Positions 1-8,310 are shown, counted from the stretch's first letter. The stretch is 64,000 bases of DNA from an uncultured Acidimicrobiales bacterium (GCA_937922785.1 CALAJQ010000004.1:124001-188000), one strand, 5' to 3'. Numbers and translations are program-made. Notes: generated by a model from the sequence alone, not told the origin.

Positions 1-12
1 CACACGGCACAG

Positions 13-768
13 CTACTGGGTGTTTACGATGCGGAATGACTCGGCCATTCGGCCCTCGCCCATGCCACATTGTGTTGCCTGCCTTTGACCCCACTCACCC
101 ATCATCTTTCGCAGATCATGCTCTTCGTCGCGCTTGGCAACCTGGGAAGCGTGACAACGCAGTGCTTCGAGCTTCTGGTCAAACACTTCAGTGATGTCTA
201 TGAACAGGTCCGCACTCTCGCCCTGCTGACCAATCCACATCTCACTGACCGCATGAGGGGCAAAACCTTCATCAAGCAATTCCGAAGTGAACGATCGAGG
301 GTTCCTGGCATCGGGATAGACGGCGCGCATTGTAGCTTCTGCTGTTTCAAGGTGATCGGGGTGGCTGCCATAAGTGCTTTCGAGATTCCTGAACGGCGAC
401 TGCGTCAGTACAACGTCGGGCTTCTCGATTCTGATTACCCGCGCAATATCAAGCCGCAGGACAAGATCGGCCTGAACCGCACCGTCAGGATGATGAAGCC
501 AGTGAACATCGGTGACGCCAACGGTCTTGGCCGCAGCGGTCTGCTCGGCCTCGCGAGTGGCGGCCAGCTCTTCGCTGGTGAAACTCATGTCGTCTTCCCC
601 TCCTTCGCCCGAGGTCACCAAGCAATAGGCCACGTTCGATCCGGCCGCGGTTAGCTGGGCAACCGTGCCAGCCATGCCGAAATCGATGTCGTCAGGGTGG
701 GCGACAACCACCAGCACACGAGCCGGGGCGGTCCTAGGACCAGTCGAAGTCAAAATCTCAGAAGTCAC
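13..768 (-). CDS. PIG-L (LmbE) family zinc deacetylase
   Basis: A 251-aa protein of the PIG-L/LmbE deacetylase family, which removes N-acetyl groups from amino sugars and related conjugates (MshB and Mca of mycothiol metabolism belong here). The zinc-binding signature HPDD is at residues 24-27, after the hydrophobic first strand VLVVVAH, and the second motif HPDH is at 136-139. The length suits a generic PIG-L enzyme and is shorter than typical MshB (about 300 aa), so the exact substrate is not assigned. It lies 47 bp downstream of a luciferase-like oxidoreductase on the same strand and is probably co-transcribed with it. No signal peptide is visible, so it should be cytoplasmic. Confidence 0.88.
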   Translation of the reverse strand: MTSEILTSTGPRTAPARVLVVVAHPDDIDFGMAGTVAQLTAAGSNVAYCLVTSGEGGEDDMSFTSEELAATREAEQTAAAKTVGVTDVHWLHHPDGAVQADLVLRLDIARVIRIEKPDVVLTQSPFRNLESTYGSHPDHLETAEATMRAVYPDARNPRSFTSELLDEGFAPHAVSEMWIGQQGESADLFIDITEVFDQKLEALRCHASQVAKRDEEHDLRKMMGEWGQRQATQCGMGEGRMAESFRIVNTQ

Positions 769-815
769 GGCACCACTTTAACGAGGCTCGCTGTTACAAG
801 GCTTTTTAGTGTCAA

Positions 816-1709
816 CTAGGCAGCGAGAGCTTTTGCAAACGGAGCCAGTCTCTGAGCATCGACGGGCCCGCGCATCGACCAAACAACGATGTCGACCCCA
901 ACGTCGAAGAACGTCTCGGCAAGTTCGGCCTGCTCGCCCGGAGCCTTGTCATGATCCATCCCTAGATGAACCGAGCGCGTGATCGCCGCTGCGTCGCGGC
1001 CAACAGCCTCGCAATGTTCAAGCAGAAATTCGTTTGTCTCAAGCCACTCCTGTGGCGTCGCCGGGAAGGTGTAGTCCCACTGATCGGCAAAACGCGCCAC
1101 CGTTCGCAATGTGCGCCGACGACCCTTTCCACCAATGACAATTGGAATCTTGGTTTGAACCGGCTTTGGCTCACACCAGGCATCGGTGAGCTGGTAGTAG
1201 TCACCGTTGTAAGTGGTTGAAGTGTTCTCAAGAAGGCTGGCGATTACCTCCATGCCTTCTTCAAAACGATCCGAGCGCTCTTTCTTTGTTCCGAGAGCGA
1301 TTCCGTATGCGTCGCTCTCCAGGAAGTTCCATCCGGCACCCATGCCAAGCTCAAACCGGCCACCAGATACATGGTCCAAGGTTGCCGCCATGTTCGCCGT
1401 AACCGCCGGATGTCGGTGATGCATACCATTGACCATCGCGCCGATTCGGATGCGCTTTGTGGCCTGGGCTAACGCACCAAGCATGGTCCACCCTTCCAGA
1501 TTCGGCCCGTTAAATGGCTCTGCTAGCGGATAGAAGTGATCCCAGTTCCAGGCCGATTCAAAGATCTCTAGCTCATCTGCGGCCTGCCACACACTGAGAA
1601 ACTCAGCCCAGGTGGCGTGATGTGGAGGGGTCTTAATCGCGTGTCTTCCCATATTTAGCGAACATAACCCAAAAAAATTCCGTCGGCTAAAAAGGCTCCT
1701 ACCAGGCAA
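816..1709 (-). CDS. Luciferase-like (LLM class) F420-dependent oxidoreductase
   Basis: A 297-aa TIM-barrel flavin/F420 oxidoreductase of the bacterial luciferase superfamily. Family marks are WNWDHFYPL near residue 55, GAMVNGMHHRHPAVTANMAATLDHVSGGRFELGMGAGW split over residues 90-130 (the strand/helix pair around the cofactor), and VIGGKGRRRTLRTVARFAD in the C-terminal half. The start is uncertain. The listed TTG start gives a plausible first beta-strand (FFGLCSLNMGRHA), while the first ATG (at 1652) would delete it. An AGGAG box sits only about 5 codons into the frame, close to a run of seven T residues, so a sequencing indel or an unusual start is possible. Substrate unknown. Confidence 0.85.
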   Translation of the reverse strand: MPGRSLFSRRNFFGLCSLNMGRHAIKTPPHHATWAEFLSVWQAADELEIFESAWNWDHFYPLAEPFNGPNLEGWTMLGALAQATKRIRIGAMVNGMHHRHPAVTANMAATLDHVSGGRFELGMGAGWNFLESDAYGIALGTKKERSDRFEEGMEVIASLLENTSTTYNGDYYQLTDAWCEPKPVQTKIPIVIGGKGRRRTLRTVARFADQWDYTFPATPQEWLETNEFLLEHCEAVGRDAAAITRSVHLGMDHDKAPGEQAELAETFFDVGVDIVVWSMRGPVDAQRLAPFAKALAA

Positions 1710-1738
1710 AACTACCTATCCACATAGATGCAACAGGG

Positions 1739-1753
1739 TGCACGAGGCGTGCA
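1739..1753. promoter_or_regulatory. Palindrome TGCACG-AGG-CGTGCA, possible operator
   Basis: A perfect inverted repeat with 6-bp arms and a 3-bp centre, 30 bp upstream of the start used for the oxidoreductase at 816-1709. Its size and position suit a transcription-factor site. No regulator gene is adjacent, so the binding protein is unknown. Confidence 0.35.
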
Positions 1754-1891
1754 TGTCGTACCACCAATAACCAAGATGTTATGGTCCTATTTCTGCAACT
1801 ACACCTGCAGTTCAGCCAAGTCAATCGATAGGACTGGTTTCTCCCCCATTCCAGCGTCGCCGCGTTTCTCGATTGATGACCCTGATGCTGA

Positions 1892-1927
1892 CCTCGGCCT
1901 TCGGAACTTCCCTACCGAAGGCCGAGG
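1892..1927. terminator. Perfect 13-bp hairpin, terminator-like
   Basis: CCTCGGCCTTCGG (1892-1904) is the exact reverse complement of 1915-1927, with a 10-nt loop. It follows the stop codon of the minus-strand gene at 2057-2959 by about 130 nt, so it may end that transcript, although no T-tract follows on either strand. The loop and right flank also hold CTTCCCT/AGGGAAG (1907-1913 with 1925-1931), an alternative mutually exclusive pairing. Confidence 0.5.
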
Positions 1928-1972
1928 GAAGCCTTGACTTCCTCCCGGCAGTCCGCTCAACTCCGAACACGT

Positions 1973-2062
1973 GCGGCCTCCGTGGCCGGGGAATGGCTAA
2001 ACGCGGCCTCCGTGGCCGGGGAATGGCTAAACGCGGCCTCCGTGGCCGGGGAACGGCTAAAG
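1973..2062. repeat. Three tandem copies of a 30-bp GC-rich hairpin unit
   Basis: Units 1973-2002, 2003-2032 and 2033-2062 are nearly identical. They differ by T or C in GGAAYGGC and at the last two bases. Each contains CGGCC-TCCGT-GGCCG, a short hairpin. The third copy overlaps the stop codon of the minus-strand gene ending at 2057. The string at 2031-2057 recurs without change at 55084-55110 inside the E2 gene, so this is a dispersed element and not only a local slippage product. Confidence 0.9.
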
Positions 2063-2959
2063 CAGCACTGGGGCTAGCTGTTTCCAACCTTGGATTGTTT
2101 CTTCCGGAGTCTTTGCCAGAACTTGAATACAGACGTGGTCGGCACCGGCGTTGTGATGTTCGGCTACCCGGGCTGCGATCGTTGCTTCGCTACCCCAGCA
2201 CACGATGGCGTCGACCAACTCATCTGAGGGGCCGTCACCTTCGTGTGAACCCGTGATGTCGGTTTCGGTAAAACCAATCCGCTTAAGGCTGTTTGCGTAG
2301 TTCGGCAACGACAGGTACACAGCCATGTTCTTACGCGCCAGGGCACGCGCTGTTTCGGGGTTCTCATCCAAGATCACCATCTGTTCTGGGGCCAACAGTG
2401 CATCGGGCCCAATGATCTCTCGCGCGTGGGCGGTGTGGGACGGCGTGGTGAAGTATGGATGAGCGCCGGCTGTCTTTTCGGCTGAGAGCTTCAGCATCTT
2501 TGGTCCGAGCGCTGCCAACACAATTGAATCAGGCAACTCCTGAGGGCCGTTGGCCATGAAACGGGCCTTATCTTGCATAAACGTGAGGTACTCAACCATC
2601 GTCGAGTACGGCTTGGAGTAGTCATGCTTGCGAACAAACTCCACAAGCGTGTGATGGCTTACACCCAATCCCATCAGGAATCGGCCAGGGTAGGCGGCCT
2701 CAAGAGTTCGTAGAGTGTTGGCCATTGTCATCGGGTCGCGTGCATAAATGTTGGCAATTCCGGTGGCCAGAGCGATGTTCTCGGTGGCTTCCAACAACAG
2801 GCCGGCCATCAGAAATGGGTCACGTCCCACGGTCTCAGGTATCCAAAGAGCTCCGTATCCGAGGTCATCTGCAATCTTGGCCGCGTCCCTCGCTTCATTC
2901 ACCGGGAGTTGATCCAGAACCCCGGTCCAAATGCCAATACGTCCAATGTCTGTTGCCAC
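2057..2959 (-). CDS. Luciferase-like (LLM class) F420-dependent oxidoreductase, TIGR03620-like
   Basis: A 300-aa luciferase-superfamily protein with a GTG start. Residues 1-30 give the barrel entry (IGRIGIWTGVLDQLP, then AAKIADDLGYGALWIPET). Later come ATGIANIYARDPMTMA and the GRFLMGLGVSHHTLVE segment, typical of mycobacterial F420-dependent LLM proteins of the MSMEG_3040 kind. F420 use is inferred from the family. The gene is divergent from a further LLM gene, with 68 bp between the starts, and its 3' end overlaps the last copy of a tandem repeat, so its final codons are built from repeat sequence. Substrate unknown. Confidence 0.87.
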   Translation of the reverse strand: MATDIGRIGIWTGVLDQLPVNEARDAAKIADDLGYGALWIPETVGRDPFLMAGLLLEATENIALATGIANIYARDPMTMANTLRTLEAAYPGRFLMGLGVSHHTLVEFVRKHDYSKPYSTMVEYLTFMQDKARFMANGPQELPDSIVLAALGPKMLKLSAEKTAGAHPYFTTPSHTAHAREIIGPDALLAPEQMVILDENPETARALARKNMAVYLSLPNYANSLKRIGFTETDITGSHEGDGPSDELVDAIVCWGSEATIAARVAEHHNAGADHVCIQVLAKTPEETIQGWKQLAPVLL

Positions 2960-3027
2960 AGGCCGACACTATGTAAGAGGTCAGCTACCCCGCAAGTTCA
3001 AGCCGACAGATGTGCCACAATCCAAAC

Positions 3028-3888
3028 ATGACTTCGATCGGAGCAATGATCCGCAGAGAAATCGCGCCAGAGCGAATGGCCGACCATGCTCGCGAGATTG
3101 CACCAATGCTTGACGAGCTTTGGATTGTTGAGGACGTCCCCTATGCCGGAGGCATCAGCCAACTTGGCCATGTACTGTCTGTGACCTCTGATGTAGTGGT
3201 CGGCCATGGCATTGCTCCAGCCCCGTTCCGAAACCCAATGGCGCTAGCAATGGAGTGGGCCACGTTAGAGCGTTTGCACCCCGGACGAGTTGCCTGCGGT
3301 ATTGGACATGGGCTGCAAACTTGGATGGCCAGCATCGGCGAGCAGGTAGCTTCTCCGCTAACTCTCTTGGAAGAAACGATTGTGGCCACAAAGCAGCTCC
3401 TGGGCGGGCACGAACCAACCATGGACGGTCGCTACCGATCCCTATCGGACTACAAGTTGGAGTTCCCGCCGCACCGTGTTCCGACAATTTCAGCTGGAGT
3501 TGTAGGACCAAAATCGCTGGTTCTTTCAGGGCGAGTGGCAGATGGAACGATCCTCCCGGAAAGCACCGGACCGGAGAACGTCAAGAAGGCTCGAGCACTG
3601 ATCGACCGGGGTCGTTCCGAGGCCAAACGAACAGATGACCACCGCATTACCGTCTTCGCAGGAGTGTTCTGCGGCGATCCAGCCGACCTCGGGCCGCCAC
3701 CCGAAGGAGTCATAACCGACGGATGGGACGTGATCGAAACCAGCACCGCCGCAGCGGCCGCCAAGCTGCAGACCTTGGTGGACGCAGGAGTCGACTCCCT
3801 TGTTCTAGTCCCATTCGGCCCAGAACCCCAGGATCAGCTTCGACAGCTGTTAGACAACGTCGTGCCCCTCATTTCTCTCACCCCTTGA
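3028..3888 (+). CDS. Luciferase-like (LLM class) oxidoreductase
   Basis: A 286-aa luciferase-superfamily oxidoreductase. Recognisable parts are APAPFRNPMALAMEWATLERLHPGR (residues about 67-91; only the pattern is certain), ACGIGHGLQTWM, and the C-terminal SAGVVGPKSLVLSGRVADGTILPE typical of the group. I start it at the ATG at 3028, which follows a CACAAT -10-like box by 6 nt, and not at the in-frame ATG at 3010. Its stop codon overlaps the TTG start of the following MFS gene (TTGA), which suggests translational coupling and a shared substrate: uptake followed by reduction or oxidation. Confidence 0.85.
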   Translation: MTSIGAMIRREIAPERMADHAREIAPMLDELWIVEDVPYAGGISQLGHVLSVTSDVVVGHGIAPAPFRNPMALAMEWATLERLHPGRVACGIGHGLQTWMASIGEQVASPLTLLEETIVATKQLLGGHEPTMDGRYRSLSDYKLEFPPHRVPTISAGVVGPKSLVLSGRVADGTILPESTGPENVKKARALIDRGRSEAKRTDDHRITVFAGVFCGDPADLGPPPEGVITDGWDVIETSTAAAAAKLQTLVDAGVDSLVLVPFGPEPQDQLRQLLDNVVPLISLTP

Positions 3889-5081
3889 GCGAACCTACAA
3901 ACCGCTGGGCCGTGTTGCTGGGGGCCTGGGGCGTCTACATTGCCTTTGGCGCGCTGATCGCGCTGAACGGCGCCCTCGTTCCGCTGATACGTGCCGATCT
4001 CGGCCTTTCATTGTCACAGATGGGTGTGATTTTGGGCGCATGGCAGTTCGTCTACATTGCAACGGCAATTCCGTCGGGGCGGTTCATCGACTGGATCGGC
4101 GTCCGTCTTGCCATCACGATCTCGGCAATCATCATGTTGAGCTCGGCCGCGCTGCGGGCAACAGCTACTGGGTTCTGGTCTCTGCTAGTTCCGGTTGCCG
4201 CGTTCGGCCTCGGTGCTCCAATCATTTCAGTGGGTGCCCCCAAGGTCGCGGCCAGTCTCTTTGAAGGCAGCGATCGACGTAAGGCAGTGGCCCTTTACGG
4301 GACTGCTCCAGGCGTTGGAGGGGTTCTAGCGCTAGTGACCTCGACCAACGTGATCGGTCCGTTCGTCGACGACAGTTGGAAGGCCATCACATTGATAATC
4401 ACAGCGGTAGCGTCGGTTGCGCTTGTTGTGTGGCTGGTGGTTTCTAAAGATTTGGACGGCCTCATCGCACCTGGAGGCGGACCCAACTTCGCAGACTATT
4501 TCGCCTTGGCCCGCCGACCCGTCGTCAGCTTCGTGCTGACAATGGCCATACTTGGGTTCTTTACCGGCCATGGAATCGGTCAATGGCTAGTGGCCATCTT
4601 GTCCGAATCTGGTTGGTCAAACGACGAGGCCACTATTTGGGCAGCAGGCGGAACCTTTGTTGGACTAGTTGCTGCATTCACGGTGCCTCGCTTCGCCGAC
4701 GCACGCCGCCGGCAGCCCCTGTTGATGGGTGTTCTGTTGATCGGAGCACTCGGCGCAGTGATGTTGTTAGCAACCAACACCGTGGTTCTGGCTTTCGCCA
4801 TAGGAGCAGCTGCTATACCAAGAGTTGTGGTCATGCCGCTATTGGTGATGATGCTGATGGATCACAAAGACGTCGGCCCGGCCAACATTGCAGCCGCAAC
4901 TGGACTGTTCTTTTCGCTAAGCCAGATTGGGGGCGTGACGGGTCCGGCGGTCACTGGAGCCCTAGCCGACTCCACAGGAAGTTTTCAGACTCCTCTGTTC
5001 GTTCATGGCGCCGTTCTGCTTGCAATGGCAGCAGGCCTAGCTTTCGGCTACAACCGGGTCGCTGCCAGCCGTCCTAGCTGA
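3885..5081 (+). CDS. MFS transporter
   Basis: A major facilitator superfamily membrane protein, about 398 aa from a TTG start that overlaps the stop of the preceding oxidoreductase. The open frame continues upstream, but that part is antisense-like and lacks transmembrane character. Hydrophobic segments begin at residue 9 (VLLGAWGVYIAFGALIAL), and the loop-2 motif GRFIDWIGVRLAI matches the MFS GxxxDRxGRR-type signature. About 11-12 membrane segments can be counted. It is likely an importer or exporter of a small organic compound handled by the adjacent LLM enzyme. Its last 45 bp overlap the 3' end of the convergent MFS gene. Confidence 0.85.
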   Translation: MSEPTNRWAVLLGAWGVYIAFGALIALNGALVPLIRADLGLSLSQMGVILGAWQFVYIATAIPSGRFIDWIGVRLAITISAIIMLSSAALRATATGFWSLLVPVAAFGLGAPIISVGAPKVAASLFEGSDRRKAVALYGTAPGVGGVLALVTSTNVIGPFVDDSWKAITLIITAVASVALVVWLVVSKDLDGLIAPGGGPNFADYFALARRPVVSFVLTMAILGFFTGHGIGQWLVAILSESGWSNDEATIWAAGGTFVGLVAAFTVPRFADARRRQPLLMGVLLIGALGAVMLLATNTVVLAFAIGAAAIPRVVVMPLLVMMLMDHKDVGPANIAAATGLFFSLSQIGGVTGPAVTGALADSTGSFQTPLFVHGAVLLAMAAGLAFGYNRVAASRPS

Positions 5082-6374
5082 TTCGATCTTGTCTGTGGTG
5101 AGCAGGCGAGTAACTCCCACCAACAGGACTAACTGAGCTGCCCCTGCAATGAACCAGGGCATCCGCAAGGCAAGCTCGCGAGACGCCACCGACTCGGTGG
5201 CAATCACAATAAGACCTCCGATGAACGCGCCTATTGGCATCATTCCCCAGGCGAAGAAGCGATAGACGCTGTTGACTCGACCGAGCAGATGATCCGGGAT
5301 AATGGTCTGCCGCAAGCTGACGGTTATGACGTTCCACAACACTGCGACAAACATCGAGATACTGGTCATAACCCAAACCAAGGGCCAGCTTGAGGCCAGA
5401 CCAATTATCGCCGAAGTAATTCCGCCCCCTATCAAAGTCAACGCCAGCGACGGGCCCGAGCCAATCTTTGCCGCTACCCCCGAACCCAACCAGCCACCCA
5501 GAACTCCGCCGACGGCGCCGCCAGTACCCAAAATCGCAAACTCGGTAGCAGAGGTTTCAAGAACCTCTTGGGCGAACAGGACAAGCGTTGCCCCCGACAT
5601 AGTGAACAACATGTTTAGCAGGCCAAGAATTATTGCCATCGGTCGCAACAGATCATGACCCCACAACCATTTGAAGCCCTCAACCAAATCCTCACGCCAA
5701 GACTTCTTGTTCTCCCCCGCCTCCTTTGGCGCAGTTGAACCGCTGGGGATCAGTGTGATCAACACTGCTGAGATGGCGAACGTCGCAGCGTCAACAAAAA
5801 ACGGCACCGAGAATGCAATCACTAACAGCAAGGCGCCGAGCGGCGGGCCCATGAACGTGTTTGCTACTGACTCGATGCTCCAAAGCCGCCCATTGGCCTT
5901 CTCGAGGTTGTGCGGCTCGACAATGGCCGGCATGAAAGTCTGGCTGGCGTTGTCATAGAGAACTTCGGCGACGCCAAGAAGACCTGTAGCCAACAGAACC
6001 ACAGCGTAAAGAACCATGTCTGTGTCCAAAGCGCCGGTCGCTGCGTTGACCTCGTCGGGGCCGGGAAGCGAATCTTGACGGCCAAAGACTAGGAACGCGA
6101 CGCCGACGGTCAGGACCGCCCTCGCAGCATTCGCTCGAACCATCAACGTACGACGGTTGACTCGGTCAGTGATTACACCGGCAGGCAAGCTAAAGATCAG
6201 CCACGGCAAACGTTGCACTACTGCTACTAAAGCAATCAGAACCGGATTTCTAGTTACCGCTGAAGCAAGCCACGGGTAGGCAATGAGGCCAATGCCATCG
6301 CCAACGTTTGAAATCGTGCTGGCGCCGAACAGCTTCCAGTAATTCCTACCTAGCTTCTGCCTCGCTTTGGTCAT
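5037..6374 (-). CDS. MFS transporter, MFS_3/EntS-like
   Basis: A 445-aa membrane protein of the MFS_3 type (enterobactin exporter or macrolide-efflux-like). The N-terminus NYWKLFGASTISNVGDGIG and the loop GVITDRVNRRTLMVRAN are characteristic, and a second half begins near residue 220. The gene lies 39 bp downstream of the MocR-type regulator on the same strand and may form an operon with it. The final 15 codons are antisense to the end of the other MFS gene, an unusually long tail-to-tail overlap. Substrate unknown, with drug or siderophore efflux the most likely general role. Confidence 0.85.
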   Translation of the reverse strand: MTKARQKLGRNYWKLFGASTISNVGDGIGLIAYPWLASAVTRNPVLIALVAVVQRLPWLIFSLPAGVITDRVNRRTLMVRANAARAVLTVGVAFLVFGRQDSLPGPDEVNAATGALDTDMVLYAVVLLATGLLGVAEVLYDNASQTFMPAIVEPHNLEKANGRLWSIESVANTFMGPPLGALLLVIAFSVPFFVDAATFAISAVLITLIPSGSTAPKEAGENKKSWREDLVEGFKWLWGHDLLRPMAIILGLLNMLFTMSGATLVLFAQEVLETSATEFAILGTGGAVGGVLGGWLGSGVAAKIGSGPSLALTLIGGGITSAIIGLASSWPLVWVMTSISMFVAVLWNVITVSLRQTIIPDHLLGRVNSVYRFFAWGMMPIGAFIGGLIVIATESVASRELALRMPWFIAGAAQLVLLVGVTRLLTTDKIESARTAGSDPVVAES

Positions 6375-6413
6375 CGAGTTATGTCTAGCCGCTCATACCA
6401 CCCAAGGCGGCCC

Positions 6414-7802
6414 TTATTGTCTGGCGAGCACGCTAACAAGGAGTTCTACGGCAGAAGCAAAATTGTGCTCGGCCAGCCTGCTGTACCCAAAAACAAGTCC
6501 GGCCGGAACCTCGGGTGAGTCAATGGAGGTCGAATTCAGCGCGTGCGCTCGAAGGCCTATCACCCTCACCGACGCCTCCTCGAGCTGAGCAACTACTGAT
6601 TCCTCAGTAATTGCTTGGTCAGCTATCACCCCAGCCAAGTGGAGCCCAGCCTCAACACCAGCGACTTCTAACCAAGGCACCTCGGCCTGAATGGCTTCCA
6701 ACAATCTTCGATGACGCCGGTGATAAACGGTTCGAGTCCGGCGCAGGTGCCTGTCCATCTCTCCCCTACTAATGAAATCAGCCAACGCTAGCTGGTCAAT
6801 GGTGGATGTGACCGACTGCATTCCTCGCGCCGCGGTGAATGCGGACTGCAGACTTGCTGGCACCGCTAACCATGCCATGCGAAGTGCCGGAGCAAGGGCC
6901 TTCGATGCAGTCCCCAAATAAAGAACACGCTCGGGGTCAAGTCCTTGAAGAGCTCCTAGCGGCTGGCGGTCATACCGGAACTCGCCGTCGTAGTCATCTT
7001 CGATGATCCACCCCTGACAGTCCCGTGCCCACTGCAACAGCTCAGCCCGCCGTGCGGCACTCATCACTACCCCCATTGGGTACTGATGACTTGGCGTGAC
7101 TAGTACTGCCTTAGCGCCGCTGGCCCAAAGGTGCTCAACACAAAGACCATCTGAATCAATACCGATTGGGACCAACCCCACGCCACTCAACTTCATCCCG
7201 TGGTGCAGGATTGGTAGCGAGGGGTTCTCAACTGCGACTTCTGTGATCCCTTGGTAGGCCAGCATCTGGCCGATTAAGGTCACAGCCGCATTGGCACCGC
7301 CAACAATGTTTATTGTCTCCGGTGGCGCCAAGACCGCTCGGCTTCGGGCGAGATAGGCCGCCAGCTCATTTCTGAGATCGATATGACCTCGTGGACTGCA
7401 GTAACCGAATGTGGTGTCACCAACTTCGTTCAAGACCCGCTTTAGGGAACGAAGCCACAGTGTTCGTGGAAAGAGGCCACCATCTGGCTCACCCGGCGTG
7501 AAGTCGGCACGCCATTCGCGCTCTACCTTCGGCTTGGCGGTGTCGTCGCTAGCAGGACTTGGGATCTTGGCCACCGTGGTGCCCGTACCTTGATGACCCA
7601 GTAGGTAACCCTCGGCAATCAGTTGCTCATAGGCCCCCACAACAGTTGCTCGGGAGATACCAAGATCGCTGGCAAGCGAGCGTGATGATGGCAAAACCGA
7701 ACCCTCCCTAAGTCGGTCGTCGCGGATCGCATCACGGATCGCTCGCTCAAGGCCGGCCCGCCGGCCGTTTGACCAATCGGGCTTGAGAATCAACTCCCGC
7801 AT
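6414..7802 (-). CDS. MocR/PdxR-type GntR regulator with aminotransferase domain
   Basis: A 462-aa chimeric regulator. Residues 1-75 form a GntR winged helix (VLPSSRSLASDLGISRATV), and residues about 100-460 form a fold-type I aminotransferase domain. The PLP-binding lysine is K301 in TASKALAPALR, preceded by EDDYDGEFRY, the signature around the PLP aspartate. Such proteins sense PLP, GABA or amino compounds and bind direct repeats. The divergent spacer contains three copies of a CTACTGGTCTG-like site, so I infer autoregulation and control of the membrane protein gene at 7894, and possibly of the downstream MFS gene. The ligand is not predictable here. Confidence 0.93.
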   Translation of the reverse strand: MRELILKPDWSNGRRAGLERAIRDAIRDDRLREGSVLPSSRSLASDLGISRATVVGAYEQLIAEGYLLGHQGTGTTVAKIPSPASDDTAKPKVEREWRADFTPGEPDGGLFPRTLWLRSLKRVLNEVGDTTFGYCSPRGHIDLRNELAAYLARSRAVLAPPETINIVGGANAAVTLIGQMLAYQGITEVAVENPSLPILHHGMKLSGVGLVPIGIDSDGLCVEHLWASGAKAVLVTPSHQYPMGVVMSAARRAELLQWARDCQGWIIEDDYDGEFRYDRQPLGALQGLDPERVLYLGTASKALAPALRMAWLAVPASLQSAFTAARGMQSVTSTIDQLALADFISRGEMDRHLRRTRTVYHRRHRRLLEAIQAEVPWLEVAGVEAGLHLAGVIADQAITEESVVAQLEEASVRVIGLRAHALNSTSIDSPEVPAGLVFGYSRLAEHNFASAVELLVSVLARQ

Positions 7803-7824
7803 GTTGTTGTCGGCCTTAGTCCGA

Positions 7825-7886
7825 CTACTGGTCTGGAATATTCACTCGCTACTGGTCTGTTCGTTAGTACCACTGATCAGTACCGT
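7825..7886. promoter_or_regulatory. Divergent MocR operator array and leaderless -10 box
   Basis: CTACTGGTCTG occurs at 7825-7835 and again, unchanged, at 7849-7859. A degenerate third copy, CCACTGATCAG, is at 7870-7880 and contains the palindrome ACTGATCAGT (7872-7881). The spacings of 24 and 21 bp put the sites on about the same helix face. TACCGT (7881-7886) ends 7 nt before the ATG at 7894, fitting a leaderless -10 box with site 2 at -35 and site 3 in the spacer. Confidence 0.6.
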
Positions 7887-7893
7887 ACAAGGT

Positions 7894-8310
7894 ATGACTC
7901 ATTCGCGATGGTTCAGAATTGTCCTTGGGTACTTGGCTGCCTCAGCCTTAGTGCTGGGAGTTTGGGCGCTATTGGCCCCGCGGTCCTTTTATGACAACTT
8001 CCCAGGGATGGGCCGTTCTTGGGTATCAATTGACGGACCCTTTAACGAACATTTGCTGCGTGACTTTGGCGCACTAAACCTGGCGCTTTTTTGTGTACTC
8101 GCTTACGCAGCAATCACACTATTGCCCCAGCTAATCCGGGTGGCCGCAGTTGCTCAGCTGGTATGGGGCGTCCCCCATTTCCTCTACCACGCGCTAAATA
8201 CTGACGGCTGGAACGGCAGCGATCTAGTTGCCAACCTTGGAGGCCTTGCCATCGCCGTAGCTTTGCCGCTGATGCTTTTGGCTAACACACCCAAACTCGA
8301 GGGCCGCTAA
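7894..8310 (+). CDS. Small four-helix membrane protein
   Basis: A 138-aa predicted inner-membrane protein with four hydrophobic segments (about residues 9-26, 54-72, 75-95 and 112-130). The polar stretch FYDNFPGMGRSWVSIDGPFNEHLLRDFG between helices 1 and 2 recurs in actinobacterial hypothetical proteins. I assign no enzymatic function. I chose the ATG at 7894 because it follows a TACCGT -10-like box by 7 nt. An upstream in-frame start would place the MocR operator sites inside the coding region. It is divergent from the MocR regulator and probably its target. Confidence 0.75.
   Translation: MTHSRWFRIVLGYLAASALVLGVWALLAPRSFYDNFPGMGRSWVSIDGPFNEHLLRDFGALNLALFCVLAYAAITLLPQLIRVAAVAQLVWGVPHFLYHALNTDGWNGSDLVANLGGLAIAVALPLMLLANTPKLEGR

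Larger units (their letters stand above)
1710..2056. other. Intergenic region with palindrome, hairpin and tandem repeat
   Basis: This 347-bp gap between two minus-strand oxidoreductase genes holds no convincing gene. Open frames crossing it owe their length to the 30-bp tandem repeat. From left to right it contains a 15-bp palindrome about 30 bp upstream of the left gene, a 13-bp-stem hairpin, and most of the triplicate repeat that runs into the stop codon of the right gene. The promoter of the left gene should lie in its first half. Confidence 0.7.

Noticed and set aside
70-654. 194-aa plus-strand open frame opposite the PIG-L gene
   Set aside because: It is antisense to a gene with clear HPDD and HPDH motifs and shows no family features of its own.
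1973-2062. CRISPR-like spacing of the 30-bp repeat units
   Set aside because: The units are directly adjacent with no spacers, and no cas gene is present.
1821-2256. Open reading frames across the tandem repeat on both strands
   Set aside because: They owe their length to the repeat and have low-complexity translations; the minus-strand LLM gene explains the region after 2057.
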